Positions 31,401 to 39,085 of a DNA stretch of 64,000 nucleotides are shown here, piece after piece. Every line of letters starts with the position of its first letter. Position 1 is the first letter of the stretch. The translations under genes and the position numbers were made by a program. Source of the DNA: JAHIYU01 sp964476155 (GTDB lineage: Bacteria > Krumholzibacteriota > Krumholzibacteriia > LZORAL124-64-63); assembly GCA_964476155.1 (NCBI GenBank), contig CAYYYS010000002.1, positions 1 to 64,000 of the forward strand. The letters run 5' to 3'. A model generated the notes under the pieces. The model worked only from the letters and a program-made list of their open reading frames with translations, searched no databases and was not told the DNA's origin.

Positions 31401-31505
31401 CAGCAGATCGACCGGCAGGCGGTCGAAGGACTGGATACCGATGACGACCAGGCCCGCAAAGAGCATCAGGACGGCCACCGGACGTTGGACCGCACCTTTG
31501 ATCAT
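28407..31505 (-). CDS. RND-family efflux permease, first of a tandem pair
   Basis: 1032 residues, standard length. It begins VQRPVAVLMLFAGLVVIGIQ (TM1) and DRLPVDLLPSINTPNLTVIT, as in HAE-1/CusA-like pumps. TM4 has GMLVDNAIVVLENIKRHL and the C-terminal half has GVLGAALTLFLSGHTVNIIS and IAVNDAIVKVSTIRRL. The two large periplasmic porter/docking domains are in place. The stop overlaps the start of the second permease by four bases, and its own start overlaps the adaptor stop by four bases, so the three are translationally coupled. No TolC-like outer-membrane gene accompanies them here. Confidence 0.9.
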   Translation of the reverse strand: MIKGAVQRPVAVLMLFAGLVVIGIQSFDRLPVDLLPSINTPNLTVITNYTEVPADDLARLVTQPLEERITGLAGVRQVISRTREGVSTITVQYEWGTDMEFANLHLREAVDQVSTREDFPDNAERPLILRWDPGARPIAILVIEGDGNMADMTEFCEEVAKPALEQIDGVSQAEVIGGRDREILVRPDFGKLRLYGLTMQDLQTALALSNVSFPGGRIRKGPLQLPLRILGEFETLDDIRRTEIPTERSGIITIEDVAEVLDTVKEPEGATLLGEDEVVSMLLYKEVGANTIDVTEEMDVILEVVKGQYAGFGYSFVYRDADYVQESFRGLTDSLLWGAGLAFLVLFFFLRDWRSPFVVSLSIPISIVATFAFMHLFDVNINLMSLGGLSLAAGMLVDNAIVVLENIKRHLADKAEDEAIAVVCARAAREVASPVIAATLTTVAVFFPVIYVPGIAGEFFRDQALTVTISLLLSVGTALLLQPTLSARFLRAGQEKPRGVFKLSDLLFSSLYAVYHRALVRVMAHKGLFLTALLLTMAGATFIALDLPRSFLPERTSGDFTLSLELPNGTPLESTQATAADLSALLADLPEVNTVFAQVGQTERTLAALKEYTAANTVRIRVLLHPSREGAERMARIKEMLRVHLTQLEGAVSAFRDEGIGLQEILASGESPFNLGVVAERPEDALSVAEQLMTELTLVEGLTDLEMDRVLGNPTVEVNIDREEALRHGINPDLLARELQARIQGVVATTFNEVEQRVDIAVRLPLDERRNLDGVLASPIDIGNGKTAPLGSFVVLSEGRPVREVVRRNQRRQISISGDVAGRKLSKLWEDVNTVLGDLQTPSGTGFVAGGEQEEINNSFRDLGWALLLSALLVYMILAAQFESFLDPLIISAVLPVGVLGAALTLFLSGHTVNIISLIGLVALLGIAVNDAIVKVSTIRRLRGEGLGGRAAIMEASRLRFRPIIMTTLTTVLAMVPMAIGIGTGEQIQRPLAMTILGGLSIATLLTLFLTPVIYEILHKVLERDFDGGTAA

Positions 31506-32788
31506 CGATCAGTCTCCTCGGTGGCGAAAGCCCAGCGGTCGCTCGCGGTCACGGTCTTGCGAATTTTCAGCTTGGCCTCGTGGGCCAGGGTCAGATGGTC
31601 GCTGACCACGACCGATTCGCCGTCGGCCAGCGAACCGCCGCTGTGGACCTTGAGGATCTCGATCCACTCGCTGTTCTCCAGTCCCGTGTCCACATAGAGC
31701 CACTGGGCGCGCGGTTCGTCGGTCACCTTGAAGACCAGGGGGCGGTCGTCACGGATCAGGACGGCGTCGCGCGGCACCATCAGGCGGTTCTCGTGGATGC
31801 GCGCGGCCACTTCGGCGCGCACGAACATGCCCGGTCGGTAGCGTCCTTCGTGATTCGGGAAACGGATGAGGCATTCGCAGGTGCGACTGGCTTCGTCCAG
31901 GACGGGACTGATCACGTCCACGACCGCCTGGATGGTGTCGTCCACCGCCGGCACGGCCACCAGGGCGGCGCGACCCTCGGTGAGGTTGCCCAGGTCGGCC
32001 TCCAGGACGTTGACCACGGCCTCGAGTTCGGTGTCGTCGGTGACGTGGCAGAGGGCCTGACCCACACTCAGGATCTCGCCCTTGACCGCCACCAGTCCGC
32101 TGACGATGCCGGCGAAGGGCGCGCGGATCTTGGTGTACTCGAGATTGAGCCGGGCGCGTTCCTCGGCGATGCGGGCGTCGGCCAGACCGGTCCGCTGGGC
32201 GAAGGTGTCCTGGCGGAAGGCGCCCTGCTTGAGCGACGCGAGTTCGAGGTCCAGCAGACGGGCCTGGAACTGCTCCTCGGTGATCTCGCGTCGACTACGC
32301 AGGGCCATCAGGGCGTCGCGCTGTTCCACGAAGGCGTCCAGCGCCGCCTGGTCGGCCACCTGTTCCTCGCCTTCGGCGGCGATCTCGCTCAGGGCCTGGA
32401 TGTGTCGGTAGCGGCTCTCTTCCAGGGCCAGCACGTATTCGCGATCATCGATTTGGGCCAGCAATTGGCCGGCGCGGACCCGTTGACCGTTGCGCACGCG
32501 CACCGACACGAGTTCACCGCCCAGCTTGCCGCGGACTTCCACGCGCTGGGTGGTTCGCAGGACACCGTCGGCGTAGACCGGTTGGACGAGCTTGCCGTTA
32601 CGGACCAACCCCGCGTTGACCTTGATGGCCTTTTCCTTCTTGGCCTTGGTTGCGGTGGTATCGGCGGCCGACGTGTCGGCCGCGGTGCTGTCGGCGGCGG
32701 TTCCGTCGCCGTCACCGTTCTGGCCGCAGCCGGAGAAAAAGAGCGCCGTCACCAGCGCCAGGGCGGCGAGCGTGGCAAATCGCTTCAT
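31502..32788 (-). CDS. RND adaptor (membrane-fusion) lipoprotein
   Basis: 428 residues from the ATG at 32788, nine bases after GGAG; an upstream in-frame start would add a non-signal extension. Signal and lipobox: MKRFATLAALALVTALFFSGC. A Thr/Ala/Asp-rich linker (about 22-50) precedes the HlyD/AcrA core. The first barrel-sandwich half reads VEVRGKLGGELVSVRVRNGQ with VRAGQLLAQID, then an alpha-hairpin of about 90 residues, then the second half (YTKIRAPFAGIVSGLVAVKG). The beta-barrel (GRAALVAVPAVDD, YRPGMFVRAEVA) and the membrane-proximal end follow. It links the inner-membrane pump to an outer-membrane channel. It is the first gene of the pump operon. Confidence 0.88.
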   Translation of the reverse strand: MKRFATLAALALVTALFFSGCGQNGDGDGTAADSTAADTSAADTTATKAKKEKAIKVNAGLVRNGKLVQPVYADGVLRTTQRVEVRGKLGGELVSVRVRNGQRVRAGQLLAQIDDREYVLALEESRYRHIQALSEIAAEGEEQVADQAALDAFVEQRDALMALRSRREITEEQFQARLLDLELASLKQGAFRQDTFAQRTGLADARIAEERARLNLEYTKIRAPFAGIVSGLVAVKGEILSVGQALCHVTDDTELEAVVNVLEADLGNLTEGRAALVAVPAVDDTIQAVVDVISPVLDEASRTCECLIRFPNHEGRYRPGMFVRAEVAARIHENRLMVPRDAVLIRDDRPLVFKVTDEPRAQWLYVDTGLENSEWIEILKVHSGGSLADGESVVVSDHLTLAHEAKLKIRKTVTASDRWAFATEETDR

Positions 32789-32850
32789 CGCTGACGTCTC
32801 CATTCGGAATCGGGTTGCCCGTCGGTCATCCGCCACGGAGAGTGGGGATG

Positions 32851-34074
32851 TCAACGGATTGCATACGCTATGACTTCAACCGGTGTTGCATATTCCAGAT
32901 CTTCACTGTCGTCGCCGGTGCCGTCGAGGGCGTCACGGGCGTCCTGATAACCACTGACCACGAGCAGGCGCGACGCGTCCAGCATGATCACCCGGTCGCG
33001 TTTCCCGTCCCCGGGACCGCGCAAAGAGACCTGGCGATCGAAGTGGCCGTCGGCATCGAAGACATCCCAGGTTTGCAGCACGCCGGCGGGTTGGTCGTGT
33101 ACGCCGCGGCTGGACAATATCCAGACTTCCTGCTCATGAAACTCCATGCGGAGGATATCGGGTTCGTGCTTGGCGAAGGTCTGCACGACGCCGAAGCGTT
33201 GATAGCGGCGATGGGATTTCCACCCCGTGTCCAGCCGCTCGAGATGGTCAGGCGATCGAGGCCAGGACTCGTAGGCGCGGCCGAAGGTCTGCAGCGCGAC
33301 GCCGTCCGGTGCGAAAACGGTGATTTCGTAGTCGTTTCGTGATGACGCCACGTAGACGCGGCCGTCCGGTCCCACATTCCAGTGACCTTCGCCCGGGAAG
33401 AAGACATCGACTTCATTGAACTCGCTCGACGAGAAATCGACTTCGTCGTTCGCACCGAAATACTCCGTGCGTTCGAGGCCGTCCGACCCGTAGAGCGAGA
33501 TGAAGTTGCGGCGCAGGCGGCCGGTGTCCGTGCGGGTCATGTGCGCACCCGAGAGGATCAGGCCGCCGTCGACGGCACGGGCGCCGCTCAGGAAATCGCG
33601 TCCGCCGGTGGTGGGATCGCCGGGCAGGATGGTGCCGGCGGGCACGCCGTCGGGCGTCAGCAGAATGATGGCTCCGGGAAAGCGCTGCACCACGCCGAGT
33701 TCGCCGTCGGTGGTCAGCATCAGATCGCCCGCGCGGCGGAATTCGCCCGGTCCCTCGCCCTCGCGTCCGATCGATCGCAGCAGGTCGCCCGCGGAGGAGA
33801 GTACGAGCACTTCGTTGAGCTGGGTGTCCAGCAGATAGATGTTGGCGTCCGGACCGATCACGGCCTGCACGACGAGGCCGAAGAACAGGTCGTCGTTCTC
33901 TTCGCCGCGTCGCCACAGCTCCTCGAGGTCATACGTGACGATACCGTTGGGCGGTTCGGCGGGATTGGCGATGCGCGGCGGCACGTCCGAGGCGAGGGCG
34001 ACCGGTGCGATCAGCAGGGTCGCGAGCAGTGAGAGTCGGACACAGGTTGCCGCTATAGTCAGAGAGCGATTCAT
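32851..34074 (-). CDS. Exported six-bladed beta-propeller protein (NHL-like), copy 2
   Basis: 407 residues with a signal peptide (1-28, ending VALA). The body contains repeated propeller strands: DANIYLLDTQLNEVLVLSSA, LLRSIGREGEGPGEFRRAGD, DGRVYVASSRNDYEITVFAP. This E-G-x-G-P-G-E-F-R-x-x pattern marks the six-bladed propeller family common in exported proteins of the FCB group. It is a clear paralogue of the gene at 34198 and ends without a sorting tail (VIAYAIR). The role of such propellers is mostly unknown; binding of a ligand or partner at the cell surface is likely. It precedes the efflux operon, 62 bases upstream of the adaptor start. Confidence 0.8.
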   Translation of the reverse strand: MNRSLTIAATCVRLSLLATLLIAPVALASDVPPRIANPAEPPNGIVTYDLEELWRRGEENDDLFFGLVVQAVIGPDANIYLLDTQLNEVLVLSSAGDLLRSIGREGEGPGEFRRAGDLMLTTDGELGVVQRFPGAIILLTPDGVPAGTILPGDPTTGGRDFLSGARAVDGGLILSGAHMTRTDTGRLRRNFISLYGSDGLERTEYFGANDEVDFSSSEFNEVDVFFPGEGHWNVGPDGRVYVASSRNDYEITVFAPDGVALQTFGRAYESWPRSPDHLERLDTGWKSHRRYQRFGVVQTFAKHEPDILRMEFHEQEVWILSSRGVHDQPAGVLQTWDVFDADGHFDRQVSLRGPGDGKRDRVIMLDASRLLVVSGYQDARDALDGTGDDSEDLEYATPVEVIAYAIR

Positions 34075-34118
34075 GGATGTAACTCCGGATGATGGGGATT
34101 TTCGTTATTTCAGCCGCT

Positions 34119-34149
34119 GGTGGCCCAGTCTACATGAGACCGGGCCACC
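34119..34149. terminator. Hairpin between the two propeller genes
   Basis: GGTGGCCC-A-GTCT pairs with AGAC-C-GGGCCACC. It lies downstream of the stop at 34198 on the minus strand. No T-run follows, so it could also protect or attenuate the message. Confidence 0.45.
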
Positions 34150-34197
34150 GGTCGACGGCCAAACGCGCCGAAGCCACCATCCCTACGTTAATTTTAG

Positions 34198-35391
34198 TTA
34201 ACGTATAATGCGGCAATACACCACTTCCATGGGCTCGGCTTCCTCGCCGTCGCCCTCCACGCCCATCGACGACATCAGGGTGTTGCGGAAGTTGTGGATC
34301 AGGACGGCCCGCTCGTCGTCGATCAGATAGAGCAGGTCCTCCTGGCCGTCTCCCGGGGCCATGATCCTGGCCTGATGCGTGAATACGCCCTCGGCGTCGA
34401 AGGTGTCGTAGACCATCAGCACGCCGTCGTCCAGATCGCGTGAGCCGCGGCCGGTCTGCACCCAGACGACGCCGTCGTCGAAGGCCCGGATGCCGCTGAT
34501 GTCCGGTTCGACGTCCGTGATGGTGATCTGGGGCATGACGGGATAGTTGCGTCCCTGGGCCTCGAGCAGGGCCTGGGCGCGGGCGGAATCCGCTTCGTCG
34601 CGCGGCAAGGGCTCGTAGGCGCGGGCGAAGGTGCGGAGCAGCGTGCCGTCGGCCCGGAAGACCTGAATCGTGTAGTCGTTGCGCGCGGGCGCGACCACGA
34701 CGGTGCCGTCGCCGGCCACGTCGAAACGGGTCCAGATAAAGTCCACGGCGACCTCGTCGAGCATCATGTTCGCGAAGTTCATCTGGGCCGTCTTGACGGT
34801 GTACTCGGCGACCATGGTCCCGGTCGTCGTATGGCTGCGCAGGTAATAGGTCTGATCGAGCATGCCTTGGGCGAAAGCCTGGTCGACACCGGCCAGGACG
34901 ATGTTGTTACCCGCACACTTTCCCCTGACCAGTACGGAGAAACCGCCTTCGCTTGTATTGAGGGGGAAGGTGCCGGCGGGGTTCCCCTGGCGGTCGATCT
35001 GCACGATCTTGCCGGGAAAGACCTGCATCAGGCCGATCTTCTTTCCGGGCAGGAAGATCATGTCGTTGGGCCGACGCGATTCGCCGGGGCCGTCGCCCTC
35101 GCGGCTGAGCGTGGCGAGGCGTTCGCCGGTGGGCGAGAACACGGCGATTTCCGAAAGCTGATTGTCGAGCAGGTACAGGTTGCCGTCCTCGTCGGCCAGG
35201 GCCTGCATGATGACACCGAAGAGGTTCTCGTCGTCATCCAGACCACCGGCCCGCCATTGCACGTCGAGGGTGTAATCGACGATGCCGTCGCGCGGCTCCC
35301 CGCCGTTGTCCGTGTGGGGCACGGACGCCATGATCAGTGTTGGTGTGATCATGAGCAGCAGAATCGTCTTAAGCATATGAGATGTCCTCAT
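34198..35391 (-). CDS. Exported six-bladed beta-propeller protein (NHL-like), copy 1
   Basis: 397 residues from the ATG at 35391, placed by a GGAG site nine bases upstream and by the following signal peptide (MLKTILLLMITPTLIMA); a longer in-frame start has no site. Propeller strands include DGNLYLLDNQLSEIAVFSPT, LATLSREGDGPGESRRPNDM, GTVVVAPARNDYTIQVFRAD and LLRTFARAYEPLPRDE. These align block by block with the gene at 32851 (LYLLDNQLSEIAVFS with IYLLDTQLNEVLVLS). The pair arose by duplication but has diverged well, so both are probably kept for distinct partners. Its likely site is the periplasm or cell surface. Confidence 0.8.
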   Translation of the reverse strand: MRTSHMLKTILLLMITPTLIMASVPHTDNGGEPRDGIVDYTLDVQWRAGGLDDDENLFGVIMQALADEDGNLYLLDNQLSEIAVFSPTGERLATLSREGDGPGESRRPNDMIFLPGKKIGLMQVFPGKIVQIDRQGNPAGTFPLNTSEGGFSVLVRGKCAGNNIVLAGVDQAFAQGMLDQTYYLRSHTTTGTMVAEYTVKTAQMNFANMMLDEVAVDFIWTRFDVAGDGTVVVAPARNDYTIQVFRADGTLLRTFARAYEPLPRDEADSARAQALLEAQGRNYPVMPQITITDVEPDISGIRAFDDGVVWVQTGRGSRDLDDGVLMVYDTFDAEGVFTHQARIMAPGDGQEDLLYLIDDERAVLIHNFRNTLMSSMGVEGDGEEAEPMEVVYCRIIR

Positions 35392-35505
35392 GGTCTTGAC
35401 TCCAGGGTTGAAGAGGCTGTAAAATGGGCCTTGATTGATCAAGTGCCCTACGGCTTGTGCCGTGTTTGGTTGCTTGCCGTGACATGATCATGGCGGAGGA
35501 TCTGC

Positions 35506-35898
35506 ATGAAGAAAACATACTTCTGTCCCCACTGTAATGCCGTCTTGAATCCCAACGAGAAGGTCATCTTCATCGTTGACGACGGTGAGCGTAAAGGCCT
35601 GATCCTGCTCAGCGCCAAACCGGGGGATTACCGCCTGATCGCGGACCAGAACTTCGCTCTGAAGAAAGGTCGTGCGGCGACCTTCAGCTGCCCGGTCTGC
35701 TCCCAATCGCTGACCTCGGCCGTGAACGACAAGTTCGTGGAGATCAAGCTGGATCAGGGAGGGAGCGCCCTCAGCACCGTGGAATTCAGCCGGGTCTTCG
35801 GCGAGCACGCCACCTTCATCATCGATGGCCGGGAAATGGCCTCTTACGGCGAGGACGCCGATGAAATGGGTGACGTGAACTTCTTCGGTTCTATTTAA
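35506..35898 (+). CDS. Zinc-ribbon protein of unknown function
   Basis: 130 residues from an ATG six bases after GGAGGA. Two Cys pairs, CPHC (7-10) and CPVC (62-65), would bind one zinc and bring the two halves together. Between them lies a beta-rich stretch (KVIFIVDDGERKGLILLSA) and after them a third sheet (KFVEIKLDQGGSALSTVEF). There are no signal peptide and no membrane segments, so it is cytoplasmic. Small proteins of this shape occur in many anaerobes without known role. It stands alone, flanked downstream by a shared terminator with the convergent gene. Confidence 0.7.
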   Translation: MKKTYFCPHCNAVLNPNEKVIFIVDDGERKGLILLSAKPGDYRLIADQNFALKKGRAATFSCPVCSQSLTSAVNDKFVEIKLDQGGSALSTVEFSRVFGEHATFIIDGREMASYGEDADEMGDVNFFGSI

Positions 35899-35946
35899 TA
35901 GTGCTCTATCAACCTATCCTCAAGATCATAGGTTAACAGAACACTA
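35899..35946. terminator. Bidirectional hairpin between convergent genes
   Basis: TAGTG-C-TCT ... AACCTAT pairs with ATAGGTT ... AGA-A-CACTA. The stem starts right at the stop of the zinc-ribbon gene and includes the stop of the minus-strand gene at 35944. Confidence 0.65.
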
Positions 35947-37920
35947 GTCGGCCAACCACTCCATCAATTGTTTTACCGCATCGTCGTCCGGTGTGAAGAA
36001 GCGCGTGTCCGTCACCGCACCGGGGAACGCGTTGGCCAGATCCACGGCATCGGTGGCGTCGTCCAGGGACGCGAAGAGCAGGGGCCGGTCCGGGAAGCGG
36101 TCGCGCAACCAGGATACGGCCGTGCGGGCGGCGGCGCGGGTCCCGTCGTCCCAAACTCCGGCCTGAACGGCCGGGAGAGACGGCCCGGCCGCAATGGCCG
36201 CCGTCGCTTCTTTCAACCGAGCTGACAACGCGCTGATTATTCCCGCTACGTTTTGTCCGCCGGCGTCCAGCAACACGAGCAGCGGCGCGGTGCCGTCCTG
36301 CGCCCACCCCGGAGACAGGGCCAGCGGCACCTGCAACAGCAGGCCGTCGTCGGACGGACAGGCCACCGTGATGTCGCCCGCGGCGGGCAGGATGGTGCCC
36401 GTCTCGGCGTGACGCGCCAGAAGCGATTCCACGTCCGCGATGGTGGTTGCCATGGGGGCCGGATAGGTGCGGAGATCGCGGCGTCTCATTTCCTCCTGTA
36501 CCAGACCCAGCCGCCACTCGATGCTCGCCCGCTCCTGTTTGGAGAGAGGCTTGGTGCGATCCCGCGTCCGCGACAGCCACATGCCGCGAAAACGCAACAC
36601 GCCGGTTTCCCAGTCCAGGGTTTCGCCGTCGTCCCGGGTCAGCGTGGCCGTCAGCCGGTAGGGCCCGTCGGGCATGGCGGACAGGTCGGCGCCGCGTTTC
36701 CAGACGTTGAGGCCAGGTTTGATTTCGACCTCTTCGCCCTCGCCACCCGCGCTGACTGTCGTTGCCCCGGCCGGGTCGGTGACATCGGTGGTCAGGACAG
36801 CGCGACCGGCGTGATCACTCCAGGCCGACAGCTCGATCATCAGGATCTTGTCGCCCACGACCGCATTGCGGATGCGGCCGGAGAGGCGCGGTGTGGAGTC
36901 GTCGCGCAGACTCATGCGGATGGGGCGGAAACGGTGCCAGGGCGTTTGTGCGTTGGCCATGCCGGGATCGGGGATCAGTTGGTTGAAGCGACCCGGCCCG
37001 GTGTGCCCGATATTCACGCCGAAGAGCCTGTCGGCGGGCAGCCCATAGGGCGACAGGTAGCTCCAGGGGATGTGGGCTGCGATGGTGAGCTCGTCGGGAG
37101 CCACACCCGCGTGGAATGCGGGGGCCAGTTCGACTACGCGCTGGTGCAGGGGGCGTCCCGGCAGCCCGAGCATGCGGCCGGCCGGATGGCCGTCGTGCGA
37201 TCCGAAGCCGAAACGCCAGGCGCTGCGCGTGTCGAAGCTGCGCAACGAGTCGGGGACGCTGAGGGTCACGAGCAGTTCGCCGCCGCGGGTGGTCGTCGGT
37301 CGGATCACTTCGGCGGGACCGGTGGCGCGCACGTGGAAACCGTCGTCGTCGAATTTCATGGCCAGGGCGATGGTCCGGCGGCTCGTCTTGTCCTCGAGCA
37401 GCCCCAGATTGCTCCATTCACCATCGGTGAAACGGAATACGTGGGCGCCGGCGTCGGCCAGCAGCTTGTCGACCAGGTCGACGATAAGGCGCTTGTAGGC
37501 GGGCGTCCCGCGCAGAGGCTTCAGGTCCTCGTCCGACTCCAGGGTGCGCACGTCGTCATATCCGAGTTCGACGGCCTGCCGCAGGGAGGTCATCGCGCCC
37601 CCGACGTCGCCCTCGAGCGTTGCGACGCAGGCCTGGTTGTAATGCAGCACGGGGTTGCCCGGCTGGAAACGCATCATCTCCTTGATCAGGATACGACACA
37701 TCTCGTAGTCGCCCTGGGCCAGATTGCGTTCCAGGGCTTCGCGCATCCGCTGCATATCGTTTCCGCCGCCCACGGGCGCGGCGCCGGCGCCGGCGCAGAG
37801 AGCCGTCAACAACAGGCCGGCCAGAAAAATCGAGATGAAGCGGGACGACGAACGGGAAAGGGCCGCGGTCTCAGACCGTTGCGTCGGCAGGAAAGGCGAT
37901 GGCCATCGTATCACGTGCAA
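35944..37920 (-). CDS. Large exported protein: TPR-like repeat, CBM9/DOMON-like domain, hydrolase-like C-terminus
   Basis: About 650 residues. The start is uncertain: a TTG at 37920 overlaps the end of ackA by 50 bases, and an in-frame GTG at 37914 is the alternative. The signal segment FISIFLAGLLLTALCAGAGA supports export. Residues about 60-145 form TPR-like helices (NPVLHYNQACVATLEGDVGG). About 160-345 resembles the carbohydrate-binding-like beta-sandwich of CBM9 (FTDGEWSNLG, IALAMKFDDDGFHV, WRFGFGSHDG, IAAHIPWSYL). The final 170 residues (LQVPLALSPGW, LLVLLDAGGQN) look like an alpha/beta-hydrolase or esterase fold, but no Ser-His-Asp set is evident. It may be a degenerate, binding-only version. 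Confidence 0.65.
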   Translation of the reverse strand: MHVIRWPSPFLPTQRSETAALSRSSSRFISIFLAGLLLTALCAGAGAAPVGGGNDMQRMREALERNLAQGDYEMCRILIKEMMRFQPGNPVLHYNQACVATLEGDVGGAMTSLRQAVELGYDDVRTLESDEDLKPLRGTPAYKRLIVDLVDKLLADAGAHVFRFTDGEWSNLGLLEDKTSRRTIALAMKFDDDGFHVRATGPAEVIRPTTTRGGELLVTLSVPDSLRSFDTRSAWRFGFGSHDGHPAGRMLGLPGRPLHQRVVELAPAFHAGVAPDELTIAAHIPWSYLSPYGLPADRLFGVNIGHTGPGRFNQLIPDPGMANAQTPWHRFRPIRMSLRDDSTPRLSGRIRNAVVGDKILMIELSAWSDHAGRAVLTTDVTDPAGATTVSAGGEGEEVEIKPGLNVWKRGADLSAMPDGPYRLTATLTRDDGETLDWETGVLRFRGMWLSRTRDRTKPLSKQERASIEWRLGLVQEEMRRRDLRTYPAPMATTIADVESLLARHAETGTILPAAGDITVACPSDDGLLLQVPLALSPGWAQDGTAPLLVLLDAGGQNVAGIISALSARLKEATAAIAAGPSLPAVQAGVWDDGTRAAARTAVSWLRDRFPDRPLLFASLDDATDAVDLANAFPGAVTDTRFFTPDDDAVKQLMEWLAD

Positions 37921-39085
37921 TCATCAACTCCTCATTGGTGGGAACGATCATGATCGTCACCCGCGAAGACATCTTGCTGATGATGGCCTCGTCGCGCCGC
38001 GTGGCGTTCTTGAACGGATCAAGCACCGCGCCGATGATACCCAGGCCGCGACAGGCCCATTCCCGCACCAGCGAATCGTTCTCGCCCACGCCCGCCGCGA
38101 ACGTGATCGCGTCCACGTGGCCTAGGGCCACCGCGTAGGCTCCGATGTATTTGCGGATCTGATAACAATACACTTCCAACGCGAGTCGCGCACGGTCGTT
38201 CCCGTTGGCGTACTCGCGTTCCACGTCGCGCAGGTCGCTCGACACGCCGCTGATGCCCAGCAGGCCGCTTTTCTTGTTGAGGAGCTGGCCGACCTCGGCG
38301 CTGCTCATGCCCAGATTCGTTTCCAGGTAGCCGACAATCGCCGGATCGATGTCGCCCGATCGCGTACCCATCACCAGGCCTTCCAGAGGCGTGAAGCCCA
38401 TGGACGTGGCGACGGACTTGCCGCCCGCAACGGCGGCGATCGAGGCCCCGTTGCCCAGGTGGCAGGTGATCAGGTTCAGCTCGGACGGGTCGCGCACCAG
38501 GATCTCGGCCGCGCGCAACGTGACATAGCGATGGCTGGTGCCGTGGAAGCCGTAGCGCCGGATGCCGTGCTTTTCGTAAAGCTCGTAGGGCAGGGGATAG
38601 GTATACGCGGAGTCGGGCATGGTCTGGTGGAACGCGGTGTCGAAGACGCCGACCATGGGTACGTCGGGCAGCACGGCGCGTGTCGCCTCGATACCCATGA
38701 TGTTGGGCGGGTTGTGCAGGGGCGCCAGGGGGGCGCAGGCGTTCAACGCCTTCATCACCTCGTCGTCGATCATCACACTGTTCGCGAAAGCCTCACCGGC
38801 ATGGACGACGCGATGGCCCACCGCGGCGATCTCGTCGAAGCTCTTGACGACCCCGTGACCGGTATGGGCCACGGCGTCCAGCAGCAGCTTGATGGCCGCC
38901 TGGTGATCGGGGACGGGACAGGTCTCGTCGACATCGTCATGCTCGGGCCGCGAGTAGACATGATGGCTATCGTCCAGGCCGATGCGCTCGACCAGACCCT
39001 TGGCCAGCACGCGCTCGGTCTCCATCGCCAGGAGCTGGTACTTGAGCGAACTGCTGCCGCAGTTGATCACCAGGACGTTGGTCAC
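37871..39085 (-). CDS. ackA: Acetate kinase
   Basis: 404 residues from a GTG at 39085 that overlaps the pta stop (GTGA). It interconverts acetyl phosphate plus ADP with acetate plus ATP. ASKHA-type motifs are present: VLVINCGSSSLKYQL (phosphate 1), VGHRVVHAGEAF, GVFDTAFHQTMP, RRYGFHGTSHRYV, ITCHLGNGASIAAV and TRSGDIDPAIV, plus the ADP-binding ITFAAGVGENDSLVRE. Length and order are normal. With pta directly upstream it makes the standard acetyl-CoA to acetate route, giving ATP during fermentation or allowing acetate use. Acetyl-phosphate control of other processes, including substrate for the acylphosphatase at 17766, is possible. Confidence 0.95.
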   Translation of the reverse strand: MTNVLVINCGSSSLKYQLLAMETERVLAKGLVERIGLDDSHHVYSRPEHDDVDETCPVPDHQAAIKLLLDAVAHTGHGVVKSFDEIAAVGHRVVHAGEAFANSVMIDDEVMKALNACAPLAPLHNPPNIMGIEATRAVLPDVPMVGVFDTAFHQTMPDSAYTYPLPYELYEKHGIRRYGFHGTSHRYVTLRAAEILVRDPSELNLITCHLGNGASIAAVAGGKSVATSMGFTPLEGLVMGTRSGDIDPAIVGYLETNLGMSSAEVGQLLNKKSGLLGISGVSSDLRDVEREYANGNDRARLALEVYCYQIRKYIGAYAVALGHVDAITFAAGVGENDSLVREWACRGLGIIGAVLDPFKNATRRDEAIISKMSSRVTIMIVPTNEELMIARDTMAIAFPADATV

